Assembly: GCA_011364965.1 (NCBI GenBank) | Contig: RDOB01000005.1 | Coordinates: forward strand, 147,210 to 211,209 | Origin: Candidatus Heimdallarchaeota archaeon | Lineage (GTDB): Archaea; Asgardarchaeota; Heimdallarchaeia; Hodarchaeales; Hodarchaeaceae | Reading direction: 5' to 3' | Length of the DNA stretch: 64,000 nt | In this document: positions 1 to 10,135 of the stretch, piece by piece | Position numbering within the stretch: position 1 is the first letter of the stretch | How the letters are laid out: each line of letters begins with the position of its first letter | The notes under the pieces: model-generated | What the model saw: the letters and a program-made list of their open reading frames with translations, nothing else | Databases searched by the model: none | What the model was told of the DNA's origin: nothing | Program-made: the position numbers and the translations under genes

Positions 1-1098
1 AGTAAGCCTTTTCGAGAATCAAGATAATCCAATGAAATTTTATTCTGGAGAATTCCAATTACAAGAAAAATATAAAAAACCAGAAATCCAAAAATAATAA
101 TATCGATGGAAATCACAACTCTCGAAAACACGATGTTTGCTGGTAGAGAGAAAATTGTGACAGTAATGGGCATGATTAACACGAAAATTATGAACCCAAG
201 CAATGCACGCAATTTTAGTTTCTTTATCATTGTTATTTGAGAAAAATCAATGGAAATGAACATGAAATAAAGAACCACAATTACAATTAAGAGTAAATTG
301 ATATTTACTAGCATCCAATAAAAATTGATTCGAAAAAAGCCAACTTTTTCTAATATGATATCAAAAGGTTGAGTATCAAGAGGATTCGGACGATGTTCAG
401 TTGTAATTCCAAAAAGAAAGAATGTCACTCCAATTATTGTAATCGTAAATACTAATTCACATAGCAAAAACGCTATATCTCTTCTTTTGAATCCTTTGAA
501 TGAATTAGGGTAGTCGTAAGCAATTATATTTAAAATTAAAAACGAACCACTGATGGTTAAAGCAGGTTGAATTAAAAGCCAAAGATATAGAATTACAATA
601 CCCATGCGATAAGATAATTCATCTAATATTCGGATATCATGAAGTACAATATCAAATGGTGTTACACGACCAATAAAGGACAAAAGGTCTAAAATAAAGA
701 TTATGAAAAATAAACTGGCTCCGATAATGATGTAAACTTTTCTAGTCCCACGAATTGCCTTCAAATTTATTATTTGTTCCCTAAATGGTTTATCTTCTCC
801 AATTGTATAAATGAATATACCTAATAATAAAGTAAAATTAAGCAAACGCGATAATTGACCCCAAATATTAGGTTGAATCATATAATGTTCAACCTCCAAC
901 TCCGTTAAGGGATTTAAAATTATAATATCCGAAATTTCAACAAGAGTGAACTGAATAAATCCAAAAAAAATACTCAAAACGAAACAAATCAAAAGGAATA
1001 TCTTGAATGGAGATAAATTCAACTCATTTTGCGAATTCTTAACATAAAGTAGCCTTTGTACTCCTAAGCTCAATGGTTTGAAGAATTCGCGAAACATA
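1..1098 (-). CDS. Polytopic membrane protein, 3' end beyond window, probable frameshift near its start
   Basis: The minus strand is open from the window edge to about position 1073 and encodes roughly eight hydrophobic helices separated by short basic loops. No soluble domain or family is recognised. The best start is ATG at 1096-1098, preceded by a purine-rich AGAGGAACGGG, but that frame stops after about 19 codons. The long frame begins near TTG 1071-1073. Dropping one G of the pair at 1080-1081 fuses the ATG to the long frame and gives a natural N-terminus (MFREFFKPLSLG). I infer a one-base error or frameshift there. The protein would be at least 365 residues. It is divergently arranged with the methyltransferase at 1157. 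Confidence 0.55.
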
Positions 1099-1156
1099 CC
1101 CGTTCCTCTATAAAGCTAAATAAGTTCCTTAAAAATCATATTTTACGTGGATTATA

Positions 1157-1831
1157 TTGCCTAGTCCTCCAGTATTTAAACCTCAAGAAGAGGAACTCCG
1201 ATCTAACTTTCTTAAATACACTCGTATAGCCTTTCAAGCCTTTTCTTTAAAGTCTACTCCCCGAATTTTAGACATTGGTTGTGGAACAGGAGTTCCAACA
1301 CTAGAACTTGCGAAATTGACAAAAGGGGAAATTATTGCTCTAGATATTGATGAGTCAGCTCTTAAAGAATTAAATAGGAAGATTGAAATTGCAGGGTTAT
1401 CATATCGTATTAAAACACAACTAGGTTCGCTTTATGAATTGGAATTTCCGCCTAATTCTTTTGATATTATTTGGGCTGAGGGTGTAACTAGCATCATCAG
1501 TGTAGAAACAGCCTTGAAAACCTGGTATGCTGTATTGAAACCTCAAGCATATCTGGTTATGCATGTAGATGCTCAGAATCTGGCTTTTGATTTTGAAATG
1601 ATTTCAAATCAATTAGGTTATGAGGTGGTTGAAACTTTTTTACTACCTGAAGATGCATGGTGGAAAGGATATTACTCTCCTTTGGAAAAACAAATTCAAA
1701 GCTATCTTGAATTACATTCAAATAACAAACTTGCATTAGAGAGTGTAAAAACTTATTTAAAAACTATAAAACAAGTGAAAAAAAATCCATCACGTTATAG
1801 ATCGGGTTTTATTATATTTAAGCGGATTTAG
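1157..1831 (+). CDS. Class I SAM-dependent methyltransferase
   Basis: A 224-residue soluble protein with the Rossmann methyltransferase core. Motif I is ILDIGCGTG (residues about 37-45). An acidic post-I segment, IIALDID, follows at about 60-66, and a motif II-like FDIIWAEG lies near residue 103. Known for the family: these bind S-adenosylmethionine and methylate small molecules or macromolecules. The substrate cannot be read from sequence. The start is TTG at 1157 because no ATG is available in frame. The C-terminal third is rich in Trp, Tyr and Lys and probably forms the substrate side. It ends with TAG and stands alone between two unrelated genes. Confidence 0.8.
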   Translation: MPSPPVFKPQEEELRSNFLKYTRIAFQAFSLKSTPRILDIGCGTGVPTLELAKLTKGEIIALDIDESALKELNRKIEIAGLSYRIKTQLGSLYELEFPPNSFDIIWAEGVTSIISVETALKTWYAVLKPQAYLVMHVDAQNLAFDFEMISNQLGYEVVETFLLPEDAWWKGYYSPLEKQIQSYLELHSNNKLALESVKTYLKTIKQVKKNPSRYRSGFIIFKRI

Positions 1832-1918
1832 AAATTGTTTGAAAACATCCGATTATTCCTATTGTTTATAGGTATTTACATAACAAACCTTATTTGCTCC
1901 TTAATGGAAAGATGACCT

Positions 1919-2377
1919 ATGAATGTCGAGCAACTGCTGAAACAAGCCATAATACGTCATTTAGATGAAACACACATCCTATTAGCTCAATTATCAGGTT
2001 TGGACGTTAAACAAACCCCAATAGAGACTGGCAGGCCACTTGGCGAGATTATTTTGCATATGATACGTTCCCTTGAGTTTTATGCTCATGGATTATTTGA
2101 AGATCACTGGGAAGCTTTGAAATACGATTTAGAGGTTTATTCTACAGGAGAGAGTATTTTTCAGCTTTATATTACAGTTAGTGAAACGGTTAAAGGTCTA
2201 GTAAACCATTTAACTCCTTCTATTTTAACACGAGAGTATTTAGAGTGGAATCGTCCAGCAACTGGAGCTGAGATACTTCTAGAAATGCTTGAACATAGTA
2301 TTCAGCATCGTGGACAAATAATTGTTTATTATCGATTACTTGGGCTTGATCCAGTCAAAATTCCCTATATTCTCTAA
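1919..2377 (+). CDS. DinB-superfamily protein
   Basis: A 152-residue, mostly helical soluble protein. It resembles DinB/YfiT-type four-helix bundles: an N-terminal helix with HLDETHILLAQL, a central conserved His in ILHMIRSLEFYAHG, and a C-terminal EHSIQHRGQI block. The spaced histidines match the metal-binding triad of the superfamily. Known for the family: many members are metal-dependent enzymes such as thiol transferases, and many have no assigned function. ATG at 1919 is preceded by a weak GGAAAG. The exact reaction is unknown. Confidence 0.75.
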   Translation: MNVEQLLKQAIIRHLDETHILLAQLSGLDVKQTPIETGRPLGEIILHMIRSLEFYAHGLFEDHWEALKYDLEVYSTGESIFQLYITVSETVKGLVNHLTPSILTREYLEWNRPATGAEILLEMLEHSIQHRGQIIVYYRLLGLDPVKIPYIL

Positions 2378-2472
2378 TTGAACTTCTTATCAGAGGTAAA
2401 ATTGAACGATATTCCAGAGGAGAGTATAATACCTTCAAGTGTCCTCAAGATGGATTTGAGATAGGAAAATAA
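2377..2472 (+). pseudogene. Possible remnant of a zinc-ribbon-like coding tail
   Basis: In the frame shifted relative to the preceding gene, about 31 codons read like protein: a charged stretch LLIRGKIERYSRGEYNTFKC followed by PQDGFEIGK and TAA. There is no start codon of its own. The CxxxG turn resembles half of a zinc ribbon. It could be a decayed gene end or chance. The remaining bases to 2682 show nothing coding. Confidence 0.2.
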
Positions 2473-2682
2473 GTAAAGCTAGGTTAAAAACAATTATCCA
2501 GCTAATGAATGTGATAATCTCTTTCAGCACATGGGTGCACCTGATTGCTCAAACTGGTATAAAAGTTAGTTTTAAATTATTCTTGACTTGAGGATCGAAA
2601 TGTACAAAGATTAAAAATAATTTGATCAAACATTGTTTTTCTAAACTCTCACTCACGGTTTATTTTCTTCCGTAATCAAGAA

Positions 2683-2691
2683 TTTATATAG
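2683..2691 (+). promoter_or_regulatory. TATA-like box upstream of the FtsX/ABC exporter operon
   Basis: TTTATATAG lies about 70 bases before the TTG start at 2760 in a non-coding stretch. It matches the archaeal TATA element (TTTAWATA). No clear BRE was identified, so this is an inference from position and sequence. Confidence 0.4.
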
Positions 2692-2759
2692 CTTAAAGCT
2701 CTCTCATATAGATAACTTTGAAGGACGAATTACTTAAATAAGGATAGGATCCTGAAGTT

Positions 2760-5417
2760 TTGCTCTTCCTCAAATTAGCGTTTGCAAATGTCATTCGCAA
2801 TCGTCGAAGTGGTTTATCTATTGCTATAGGTATATTTTTATCCTTGATTCTATTCAATGCCTTAAATTTTAATTTAGTGCTGGTGCAGGACGAGATAATT
2901 TCAAGTATGGTTTTTTCTCCATATGAGATATTGGGATATTCTTATTATTATGAAGGAGATTCTTCTAAACTCTTAAATGATACCGCAACCTGGGATGAAA
3001 TTTCAGCTGAAGCTGAAATTCAATCAGTTAACCCTATAGCTTCATCCTATGCATACGGATCGGATTCAAACCTCGACTATTCTTTCTACGGAGTGAGAGA
3101 GGATGATTGGGAAAAAATATTAACAACGGTAAATCCCGATGTTATTGAGGGAAGCTTAAACTTTACTATATATGATGGCTCAAACATTCCTGTTATAGGT
3201 TTTGCTACAACACCCAAGATTGAAAACGAGACCCTTGCGATTGTAAGCTATGACAGATTTAATATTACTCTAGATATACTCGGATGGACATATTTCGATA
3301 CTACAGAGACATTTTTCTCCACTAAATTTGATTTAGAGCTTATTCAAAGACCAAATAGCTTCGTTTTTATCACTTTATTTCCTTATATGATTAAATTCAA
3401 TTTTTTTGACTTAGAATTGCTAATTAAATTGGAATCCAATGTTATAGATTATCAGGATGTCGTGGGGACAGTAAGTCGCATCGATAAACTTGTTACTCGA
3501 CTTAACCTAAAATATGGAACCGACTATTGGTTTTACTCCCCAGTATCGGGACAACTAGCAGGAGCTCAATTCGCTATCTATGTCTTTTTGGTTGTTTCAT
3601 TAATATTCTTATTACCATTCTTTTTTCTTTCTTTTTATCTCTCCAAATTATCCTCTGATTTGAATTTAGAATCTCGTCGAATTCAATATAGTATATTTCT
3701 TACCCGAGGAGTACACCCTAAAACTATTCAACGATCCTATCTTGCTGAGGGAGTAATTCTAGGTTTAATAAATGGAATAATAACATTTCTGCTTACTCCT
3801 GGAGTGGGATTATTCTTTGGCGGTTTTCTACCAGTGAATATTCCTTCCTTACCAGTTTTAGATTTATGGATTAACTACTACGTCCAAAATTCTGCTCAAT
3901 TATTTTGGAGTATTGGCATTGGGATGGCTTTAGGATTTATGATTATGCGTATACCTCGTTATTATCTATTCCTTTCTCCTCATGAACTTATGCATAAGTA
4001 TCGTATAGAGGAAGGAGAGACTGTTAAAGTCCGAGGACGAAAAGATTTAGCAATTCTTATGATAGGCCTCTATCCCGTTGGGATGGGGATTCTCTTAGTG
4101 CTTTCTATAATTCTTCAAGCTCCAACTATTTTTTATTTTGTTCTTGTACTCTTAGGGTCTTATTCCTTGTATGTTATTCCGTTTAGCCCCTTTTTAATAT
4201 CCTATGGATTATCATCGATTTTAGCTCGACAACGATGGTTACTTTTAGCGATTTCTCGTATCTTTACAAAACCCTTTCCAGCTTTACGACCTTTGGTCGA
4301 ACGATTGGTTTTTTCGAAATTATACCGGATTTCACGAATCGCGTTTGTTATGGCTTTAGCTTTAACATTTATCATTTTTCCATTAATACTTGCTGCTTCT
4401 TTTGAAGCTTATAATGAGAACTTAGCAAATTTCACACTAGGAGGGGATATCCGGATTGATGTAACTATGAATTCAAGTATTAGCTTGGAAATTCTGAAAC
4501 AGAGAACTGAAGTAAAAGAGGTGGCTTTAATACAACGATCTTATGAAAAAAGTTTTACAAAGGTTCATTTAAATCCCTCTGAATATTTGAAATCGGTTGA
4601 AGTACGTCCTTTCTGGCGACTAGACCAAGAAAAGCTAGCTAATCTTTCAGCAACGTCTGTTTTTGTATCCAATATGGTATTGAAGGATTTTAGCGTAAAG
4701 ATCGGAGATTGCTTAACATTCAATGATACTGAATACACCATAGTGGGGAGTTTTATAGCTTTGGGAGGAACAGATATAATTACAGGAAGTACCTATGTAG
4801 CAGTGTTTAATAATCAACTAAATCCTCAGTTTAATTCAGGGAGTTTTGTTCTGAAAATGGATAAACTTTCAGTAACCTCGGTTAGGACTCTTTATGATTT
4901 CATTACAGAGTTAGATTCCAGCGCTAATTTTAAATCGAAAATTGACTTTAAAGACCCTTCTGATCAACCAGAATCCTTTGATATCTTTCTATTTTTAATC
5001 CGAATATTAGAAACTCAGGCTTTACTTCTCTCATTTATTAGTATCTTTACACTTGCTTTTCTAATGGTTATAAGGGTGCGGGAACGAACTCAAGAATTGG
5101 GTATATGGCGCAGTAAAGGAATGAGTGATAGGCAGCTAATAGAAGGAATGGTCATAGAAACAGCGAGCATAGGAACACTCGGGATTTTGGTGGGTTTATT
5201 GACAGGAACACTCCTAATAGTCGGGTTTCAGGGATTCATTTTGAATACAATTGTGGAAGGTGTGTCTCTAATTCCTCTCGAATTGGTCATTCCCATTGAA
5301 ATGTGGATTTTATTCTTCTTAATGACCCTGGGAGTAATAATAATTGCGTTGATTATTGGTTTGTGGGTTACATTAACCCCCATATCTGAGCAAATTCGTT
5401 ATGAAGATTATACATGA
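2760..5417 (+). CDS. FtsX-like (MacB-type) ABC transporter permease
   Basis: An 885-residue integral membrane protein. It has an N-terminal helix at about 12-32, a large extracytoplasmic segment, a helix cluster around 265-480, a second extracytoplasmic segment around 560-735, and a final helix cluster after about 745. The last cluster carries the FtsX signature region VRERTQELGIWRSKGMSDRQ. The duplicated layout is that of archaeal FtsX/MacB_PCD permeases. Known for the family: they export lipoproteins or peptides, or act as mechanotransmitters. The start is TTG at 2760. It ends with TGA overlapping the ATG of the ATPase gene by four bases, so the two are translationally coupled and form one transporter. 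The substrate is unknown. Confidence 0.85.
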   Translation: MLFLKLAFANVIRNRRSGLSIAIGIFLSLILFNALNFNLVLVQDEIISSMVFSPYEILGYSYYYEGDSSKLLNDTATWDEISAEAEIQSVNPIASSYAYGSDSNLDYSFYGVREDDWEKILTTVNPDVIEGSLNFTIYDGSNIPVIGFATTPKIENETLAIVSYDRFNITLDILGWTYFDTTETFFSTKFDLELIQRPNSFVFITLFPYMIKFNFFDLELLIKLESNVIDYQDVVGTVSRIDKLVTRLNLKYGTDYWFYSPVSGQLAGAQFAIYVFLVVSLIFLLPFFFLSFYLSKLSSDLNLESRRIQYSIFLTRGVHPKTIQRSYLAEGVILGLINGIITFLLTPGVGLFFGGFLPVNIPSLPVLDLWINYYVQNSAQLFWSIGIGMALGFMIMRIPRYYLFLSPHELMHKYRIEEGETVKVRGRKDLAILMIGLYPVGMGILLVLSIILQAPTIFYFVLVLLGSYSLYVIPFSPFLISYGLSSILARQRWLLLAISRIFTKPFPALRPLVERLVFSKLYRISRIAFVMALALTFIIFPLILAASFEAYNENLANFTLGGDIRIDVTMNSSISLEILKQRTEVKEVALIQRSYEKSFTKVHLNPSEYLKSVEVRPFWRLDQEKLANLSATSVFVSNMVLKDFSVKIGDCLTFNDTEYTIVGSFIALGGTDIITGSTYVAVFNNQLNPQFNSGSFVLKMDKLSVTSVRTLYDFITELDSSANFKSKIDFKDPSDQPESFDIFLFLIRILETQALLLSFISIFTLAFLMVIRVRERTQELGIWRSKGMSDRQLIEGMVIETASIGTLGILVGLLTGTLLIVGFQGFILNTIVEGVSLIPLELVIPIEMWILFFLMTLGVIIIALIIGLWVTLTPISEQIRYEDYT

Positions 5418-6385
5418 ATGGTAGGATAAAATTGAGTAGCTTTATTGAAATTAAGGACTTGAATAAACAGTACATGTCTGCAGCTGAAGTACCTATCCTT
5501 GCATTACGAAATCTAAATCTAGAAGTAGCTGAAAATGAAATCGTTACAATTATGGGTCCATCAGGATGTGGGAAAACGACACTTTTAACTATGTTAGGAG
5601 GGATTGCTTCTCCTACTTCTGGATTCATTCGTGTAGGTAATTATTATTTGACCTCGCCAGAAATGATGTCTCGCATTTTTAGTTCCGCTACTCATACCGA
5701 GTACCGACAGAAGTCCGTAGGATTTATTTTTCAATTGCATAATCTCTCTCCTATTCATACTGCGCTTGAAAACGTCGAATTGCCATTAATATTTGCCAGT
5801 GTTCCTCGAGAAGTTAGAAAAAAGCGTGCTAAAGAATTATTGGAACAGGTAGGTTTAGCTAATAGGATTACTCATAGGCCAGATGCACTCTCTGGAGGAG
5901 AGCGTCAACGAGTAGCTGTTGCTACCGCATTTGCTAACAATCCATCCCTTATCCTAGCAGATGAACCCACTGGAGAATTAGATTCTGAAAATTCTCGTAT
6001 GATATGTGAGTTATTTTTAGAACTAAAGAAGAGAAACAATTTTACAATGATTCTTGTCACTCATGATCCAAAAGTTGCAGCAATTGGAGACCGTGTTCTC
6101 GAAATGCGTGATGGAGCTATACGAGGAGAAATTCCAAAAGAGACGGTTAGAACCCTCACTCCTAGCAGTCAAGAATCAAAAGAATCCTCAAGGCAATTCC
6201 CCTTTCCTCCAAAATTCTGTGGAGCTTGTGGTTCAAATTCTATAATTTTACCAAAAACAGAAACAAGGTCGGGATTTTGGACTGAAGCAAGCGGAAAAAG
6301 GATCTATTATGAGCTAAGATTCGCGCAATGCGTCCAATGTGGTCAAGTGTTCTGGCAACCGACTAATATAGACATTGAATCCTAG
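5414..6385 (+). CDS. LolD/MacB-type ABC transporter ATPase with C-terminal zinc ribbon
   Basis: A 323-residue ATPase partner of the upstream permease. Walker A is GPSGCGKTT (48-56), the Q-loop is in FIFQLHN, the signature is LSGGERQRVAVA, Walker B is LILADEPTGELDS, and the H-loop is VTHDP. The domain ends near residue 235. It is followed by a linker and a four-cysteine C-terminal module, CGAC then CVQC, which looks like a zinc ribbon. Typical LolD proteins stop at about 230 residues, so the tail is an addition. The start overlaps the permease stop (ATGA). A second in-frame start within the first ten residues cannot be excluded. Confidence 0.9.
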   Translation: MNGRIKLSSFIEIKDLNKQYMSAAEVPILALRNLNLEVAENEIVTIMGPSGCGKTTLLTMLGGIASPTSGFIRVGNYYLTSPEMMSRIFSSATHTEYRQKSVGFIFQLHNLSPIHTALENVELPLIFASVPREVRKKRAKELLEQVGLANRITHRPDALSGGERQRVAVATAFANNPSLILADEPTGELDSENSRMICELFLELKKRNNFTMILVTHDPKVAAIGDRVLEMRDGAIRGEIPKETVRTLTPSSQESKESSRQFPFPPKFCGACGSNSIILPKTETRSGFWTEASGKRIYYELRFAQCVQCGQVFWQPTNIDIES

Positions 6386-6487
6386 TCAAAAAAGATTTTG
6401 CGAAAAGATTTTTCTTCTTGATTGGATTTTTAAAATTCGCATAGATTTCCATTTGCTGGTTGATAGAATAGATATCTTGTTCTTTTG

Positions 6488-6508
6488 ACTTAAAAGTCGG
6501 TTTTTTTC
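6488..6508 (+). terminator. Hairpin plus T-run after the FtsX/ABC operon
   Basis: GACTT-AA-AAGTC forms a perfect 5-bp stem and is followed within two bases by seven T residues. It lies about 100 bases past the ATPase stop and before the chemoreceptor promoter, as expected for the end of the operon transcript. Confidence 0.5.
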
Positions 6509-6567
6509 TTTCTCTCGATTTGACCTTTTTCTTCTTCATATATAAGCATGCCTTTAAATAATTCTTC

Positions 6568-6582
6568 TATTATATATATTAA
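6568..6582 (+). promoter_or_regulatory. TATA-like box upstream of the chemoreceptor gene
   Basis: An A/T-only stretch, TATTATATATATTAA, sits about 60 bases before the ATG at 6642. A purine-rich ribosome-binding stretch (GAAGGAAAAG) lies directly before the start. Assigned by position and similarity to archaeal TATA elements. Confidence 0.4.
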
Positions 6583-6641
6583 TTGTATGATATTACACAT
6601 TAAAAACACATTATTTATTTAAGTAAAGAAGGAAAAGATAG

Positions 6642-8531
6642 ATGAATCTACCAACTCCAAATTTCAAAAAAATATCTCACCGAATAGTGATATTGAGTTT
6701 ACTAGTAGCTTTAGTACCTTTGACCATTCAAGCATTACTAGATGCGAATGCTCTGGAAAGTCAGCTGTATCAATCCAAAGAAAAAGAATTAGAAAACAGA
6801 TCAGTTGATTTATCTCATATCACTGACAAATACTTTTCAGAAGCTGCAGATTTAATACACTCACTGGCGGACTCCCCCCTTCTACAAGATTCAGCATTAA
6901 ATGCTTCAAATCAAGATTTGAACATACTGTGGGATGCATACGAAGGCTCGAATTACGATAATGAAGCTAATCAAAAGGCAAACAAAACAGCTATTCCCTG
7001 GGATCCCACTAATGACCTATTCCCAAACATTTCGGTCTATATAAATGAATTTGCGATTAAAAATAATTTTACCGAAATTTTTGTGGCTGATGCACAGGGA
7101 CGAGTATATGCTACAACCGAGTCAGTACCTGGTGATTTCCTACAGATAGATGAAGACTGGTGGACAGCTACTGAGAACTCAGAAACATGTGAGTTCACTG
7201 AATTCGAGTATGATGACAGCTCTGCAGCTTATGTATTGACAATAGTCCATGAAATTGAATTAGATAATACAACAACTGTTGGTATGATTAAAACCGCTTT
7301 TAACGTTAATGCTGTTACTAATGCAATTAGAGAGGTTATAGAACATTCACTACACGATACAGAGGAGCATGATCATGAACATGAAGGTACCATTGAAGGC
7401 GTAACTACCTTTACTATCGGATTGGATGGATCGATAATCATTCACATGGAAGAGAACCTGATTGGTAAAAATATAACAAATTTCATGCCTGAAAGAAGTG
7501 TGCTAAATAAACAGATTTACACTGAGCTTAAAGAAGGGCTCATTCCCGTTGGTTACGGAAAAATAGCTTATATGAACACATCTTATTATGCAAGCTATCA
7601 GAAACTCCATAATTGGGAATTCTGCATTTTTGTTATCGAAGATAGTAAAGTGATTTCTGATGCCATAGCAGGCCAGTGGATTAGAAATCTTTTGTTACAG
7701 TTGTTTTTAATAGTTATTGCTGTAGTATTTGCGGTTTTCGCTGCTAGAACCCTAGCTAATCCAATTAAGAACATTGCATTGATAACCCAAAAAGTAGCAG
7801 ACGGAGATCTCAATACTAAACTTGGTGAATCCGAATTGAAAAGAGCTGATGAGATCGGACAGCTAAGTAATTCATTTGAAAAAATGATTGACAATCTGAA
7901 TGATTTCATATATAGTTCGCAAGCAGCTGCGGAAGAAGTCTCAGCATCTGCGGAAGAATTAGCTTCTACCAGCGAAGAAGTTAATGCACTCTCTGAAGAA
8001 ATCGCTGCAACCGTACAACAAGTCACCCGAGGTGCTACAACTCAATCTGAATTGGCTATCAAAGCAATAGAAAGTTTAAACTCAATGTCTACCGTAGTGG
8101 ATACAGCTCTCAATGATATAAGTGCTACCATACAAATTATTGAAGATATTGCTACTCAGACAAATATCTTAGCACTAAACGCTGCAATAGAAGCTGCACG
8201 TGCTGGTGAATCAGGTCGGGGATTTGCAGTAGTTGCGGATAATGTTCGTCGCTTAGCGGAAGAAACAAAAAATAATTCTGCAGAAATTACTACTTTTAGT
8301 GATAGAATTATCCAAAATATCCAATCAAGTGTAAAAGGACTTGCTGACACTCTTCAGAGTTTCGCTGCTCAATCCGAAGAATTTAGCGCGTCAAGTGAGG
8401 AAGTAGCGGCATCAACTGAAGAACAAAGTTCCGCAATGCATCAATTAACAGTTGCAGCTCAATCTTTGACAAAATTAGGGGAAGATCTCTCTCTACGAGT
8501 TATGAGTTATAAAACGAAGGAAGAAAAGTAA
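6642..8531 (+). CDS. Methyl-accepting chemotaxis protein with double Cache sensor
   Basis: A 629-residue receptor. It has an N-terminal helix (about 14-31), a large extracytoplasmic sensor (32-345) with Cache-type features such as DEDWWTAT (171-178), a second helix (about 346-367), HAMP (368-421) and a coiled-coil signalling domain to about 620. The hairpin tip [20 protein letters not shown] (501-520) is the conserved CheA/CheW contact. The sensor holds a His/Glu/Asp-rich loop at 238-249 (EEHDHEHEG) that could bind metal. The signalling domain is short and symmetrical. No CheA, CheW, CheY, CheB or CheR is in the window, so this receptor is an orphan locally. It is preceded by its own promoter and followed by a T-rich terminator. 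Confidence 0.92.
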   Translation: MNLPTPNFKKISHRIVILSLLVALVPLTIQALLDANALESQLYQSKEKELENRSVDLSHITDKYFSEAADLIHSLADSPLLQDSALNASNQDLNILWDAYEGSNYDNEANQKANKTAIPWDPTNDLFPNISVYINEFAIKNNFTEIFVADAQGRVYATTESVPGDFLQIDEDWWTATENSETCEFTEFEYDDSSAAYVLTIVHEIELDNTTTVGMIKTAFNVNAVTNAIREVIEHSLHDTEEHDHEHEGTIEGVTTFTIGLDGSIIIHMEENLIGKNITNFMPERSVLNKQIYTELKEGLIPVGYGKIAYMNTSYYASYQKLHNWEFCIFVIEDSKVISDAIAGQWIRNLLLQLFLIVIAVVFAVFAARTLANPIKNIALITQKVADGDLNTKLGESELKRADEIGQLSNSFEKMIDNLNDFIYSSQAAAEEVSASAEELASTSEEVNALSEEIAATVQQVTRGATTQSELAIKAIESLNSMSTVVDTALNDISATIQIIEDIATQTNILALNAAIEAARAGESGRGFAVVADNVRRLAEETKNNSAEITTFSDRIIQNIQSSVKGLADTLQSFAAQSEEFSASSEEVAASTEEQSSAMHQLTVAAQSLTKLGEDLSLRVMSYKTKEEK

Positions 8532-8556
8532 CACGATCTGTTTTTGGAATGTTAAT

Positions 8557-8582
8557 CTTTTCTTTTTCCTTTTCTTTTTCTC
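8557..8582 (+). terminator. Poly-T terminator tract after the chemoreceptor
   Basis: A pyrimidine tract with repeated TTTTC runs begins about 25 bases past the stop codon. Archaeal RNA polymerase terminates on such T-rich tracts. No stable hairpin is needed or seen. Confidence 0.45.
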
Positions 8583-8753
8583 TTACTAAAAAATTTATGA
8601 GCTATACATATTGTTTTGGATTTAATCTAAAGAAGTAATACCTAAAAACTTAACTACGATATAAACAAAGGGAAGCATAAGAATCCTACTTTATCTAAGC
8701 TTAATGACAAGTGTCCTTATTCTAGTAGACCGCTTTTCGGAGGAACGTCAGTT

Positions 8754-9158
8754 ATGGTAACATTTCAAGAACTAGATAAGCAATCGAAATATATTAGTTT
8801 AACAACGTATTATAAAAATGGAAAAGGCGTAGCTACTCCAGTAGAATTTGCTGAACAGGACGGATTGATTTATGTTAATACTCGGAAAAAATCCTGGAAA
8901 GTGAAACGAATCAAAGGAAATCCTAAAGGATCAATTGCTCTCTGTACTATGAGAGGTAAACTTCTAGGAGAGAAGCTAAATGTTAACATACGAATCTTGC
9001 CAAAAGAGAAAGAAGCTTATGCACAAGAAGTTCTCAATCAAAAACTTACAAAGGGATTTAACAAATTTTTCATTTATTTATTTAAATTCATGGCAAAGCT
9101 AACTTTCTGGAAAACACCTGATGTTCGGGTTTTCCTCGAGATTTCCCCAACCTCTTGA
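8754..9158 (+). CDS. PPOX-class (F420/FMN-binding split-barrel) family protein
   Basis: A 134-residue soluble protein with the split beta-barrel pattern of the pyridoxamine-phosphate-oxidase-like family. Its N-terminal YISLTTYYKNGKGVATPVEF and the following strand and loop with RKKSWKVKRIKGNP match the cofactor-binding region of archaeal and actinobacterial F420-dependent PPOX proteins. Known for the family: hydride transfer with F420H2 or flavin, with substrates often unknown. GGAGG lies about 11 bases before the ATG. The TGA stop is immediately followed by TAG. Confidence 0.8.
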   Translation: MVTFQELDKQSKYISLTTYYKNGKGVATPVEFAEQDGLIYVNTRKKSWKVKRIKGNPKGSIALCTMRGKLLGEKLNVNIRILPKEKEAYAQEVLNQKLTKGFNKFFIYLFKFMAKLTFWKTPDVRVFLEISPTS

Positions 9159-9329
9159 TAGGAAAAAGGGAAGATTTGGGGGTCTCAAACTCTGAGCTAT
9201 TGCTCGGTGTTTGTGTTACTCACACGCAAACCGCGATCCGCTCAACTGCTGTTGGTTTAGAAATAAGTTTTATAATATTTATACCTAACCTGATCTATAT
9301 TTATAGTCGGAAGAAACAGAAGATATGAA

Positions 9330-9809
9330 TCAAGGGAATTTATCTTTTAATCCGTATTTATCTTCTACTTTTTCCAATTCTAATAAAAAATTAAGGTCTT
9401 TAGCATAAGTAAACATACCTGGAGCATCAGTAGCGCGATTTTTAAACCCATATGGTTCATAGAAAGGTCCAAATCCCTTAGCTGCCATCAATCCAACAAA
9501 AGCTGTCGGATCTGCATGTATTTTCAAATAATTCATGATTTTTTGCATAATTTGTCTACCGATCCCTTGACGCTGCCAAAGTGGATGAACAATCACGTCT
9601 TGAATGTAAAAATATATGCCATTATCCCCGATTACCCGTCCATAACCAATTAATTGAGTTTCATGATAAACGCAAATAGAATAAAGAGAATTAGCTAAAC
9701 TTTTTTCCACTGCTTTACCAGAAACAGTAGACCAACCAACTAACGCTCGTAAAGTTAGATAATCTCTCACAGAGGGAATAGCTTCTTCAAAGATGAAATT
9801 TTTCGTCAT
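9330..9809 (-). CDS. GNAT-family N-acetyltransferase
   Basis: A 159-residue acetyltransferase. The acetyl-CoA pyrophosphate loop is RQGIGR (about 99-104), preceded by strand IYFYIQDVIVHPLW and followed by helix QIMQKIMNYL. GFGPFYEPYGF forms the C-terminal substrate side. The length is normal for a single GNAT domain. The start is ATG at 9807-9809. It is convergent with the PPOX-like gene. The substrate is not predictable. Confidence 0.85.
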   Translation of the reverse strand: MTKNFIFEEAIPSVRDYLTLRALVGWSTVSGKAVEKSLANSLYSICVYHETQLIGYGRVIGDNGIYFYIQDVIVHPLWQRQGIGRQIMQKIMNYLKIHADPTAFVGLMAAKGFGPFYEPYGFKNRATDAPGMFTYAKDLNFLLELEKVEDKYGLKDKFP

Positions 9810-10135
9810 CTTTCATCAATTCCTTTTCCTTCAAACTTATAGTTATAGTTTTTCATCTTAGAGTATAATACCTCCAATATTGTTTTTCCTTACCTATGCA
9901 AATTCTCAATATAAGAGGAACATATACATGTGAAATAATAAAACCAAAGAACGAAAGGACATGAATTCACATAAAATTATAGAAATTGGCTATATCTTAA
10001 AAACCTACTACTTTAATATGCTATTATCCTCCACAGTATTAATCGTACTCATCCTTTTTACATTCCTATAATAATATTAGGTTGGTTAGTTTGACATAAT
10101 CAGTTTTATTATGGTAATAAAAAACCCATCTAGAG
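9810..10135. other. Intergenic region between GNAT and PAP2 remnant
   Basis: AT-rich sequence upstream of the divergent GNAT gene. From 9961 an open stretch of about 36 codons encodes a hydrophobic segment (YFNMLLSSTVLIVLILFTFL) ending in TAA TAA. It may be the decayed N-terminal part of the following PAP2-like gene, but the KxxxxxxRP and PSGH motifs are not present in any frame. Confidence 0.3.

Noticed and set aside
7598..8026. 142-codon antisense frame within the chemoreceptor gene
   Set aside because: It is a shadow of the Ser/Glu/Ala-rich coiled coil and has no independent support.
9200..9245. Imperfect hairpin between convergent genes
   Set aside because: The stem has several mismatches and lacks a T-run; it may be a terminator but support is too weak to list.
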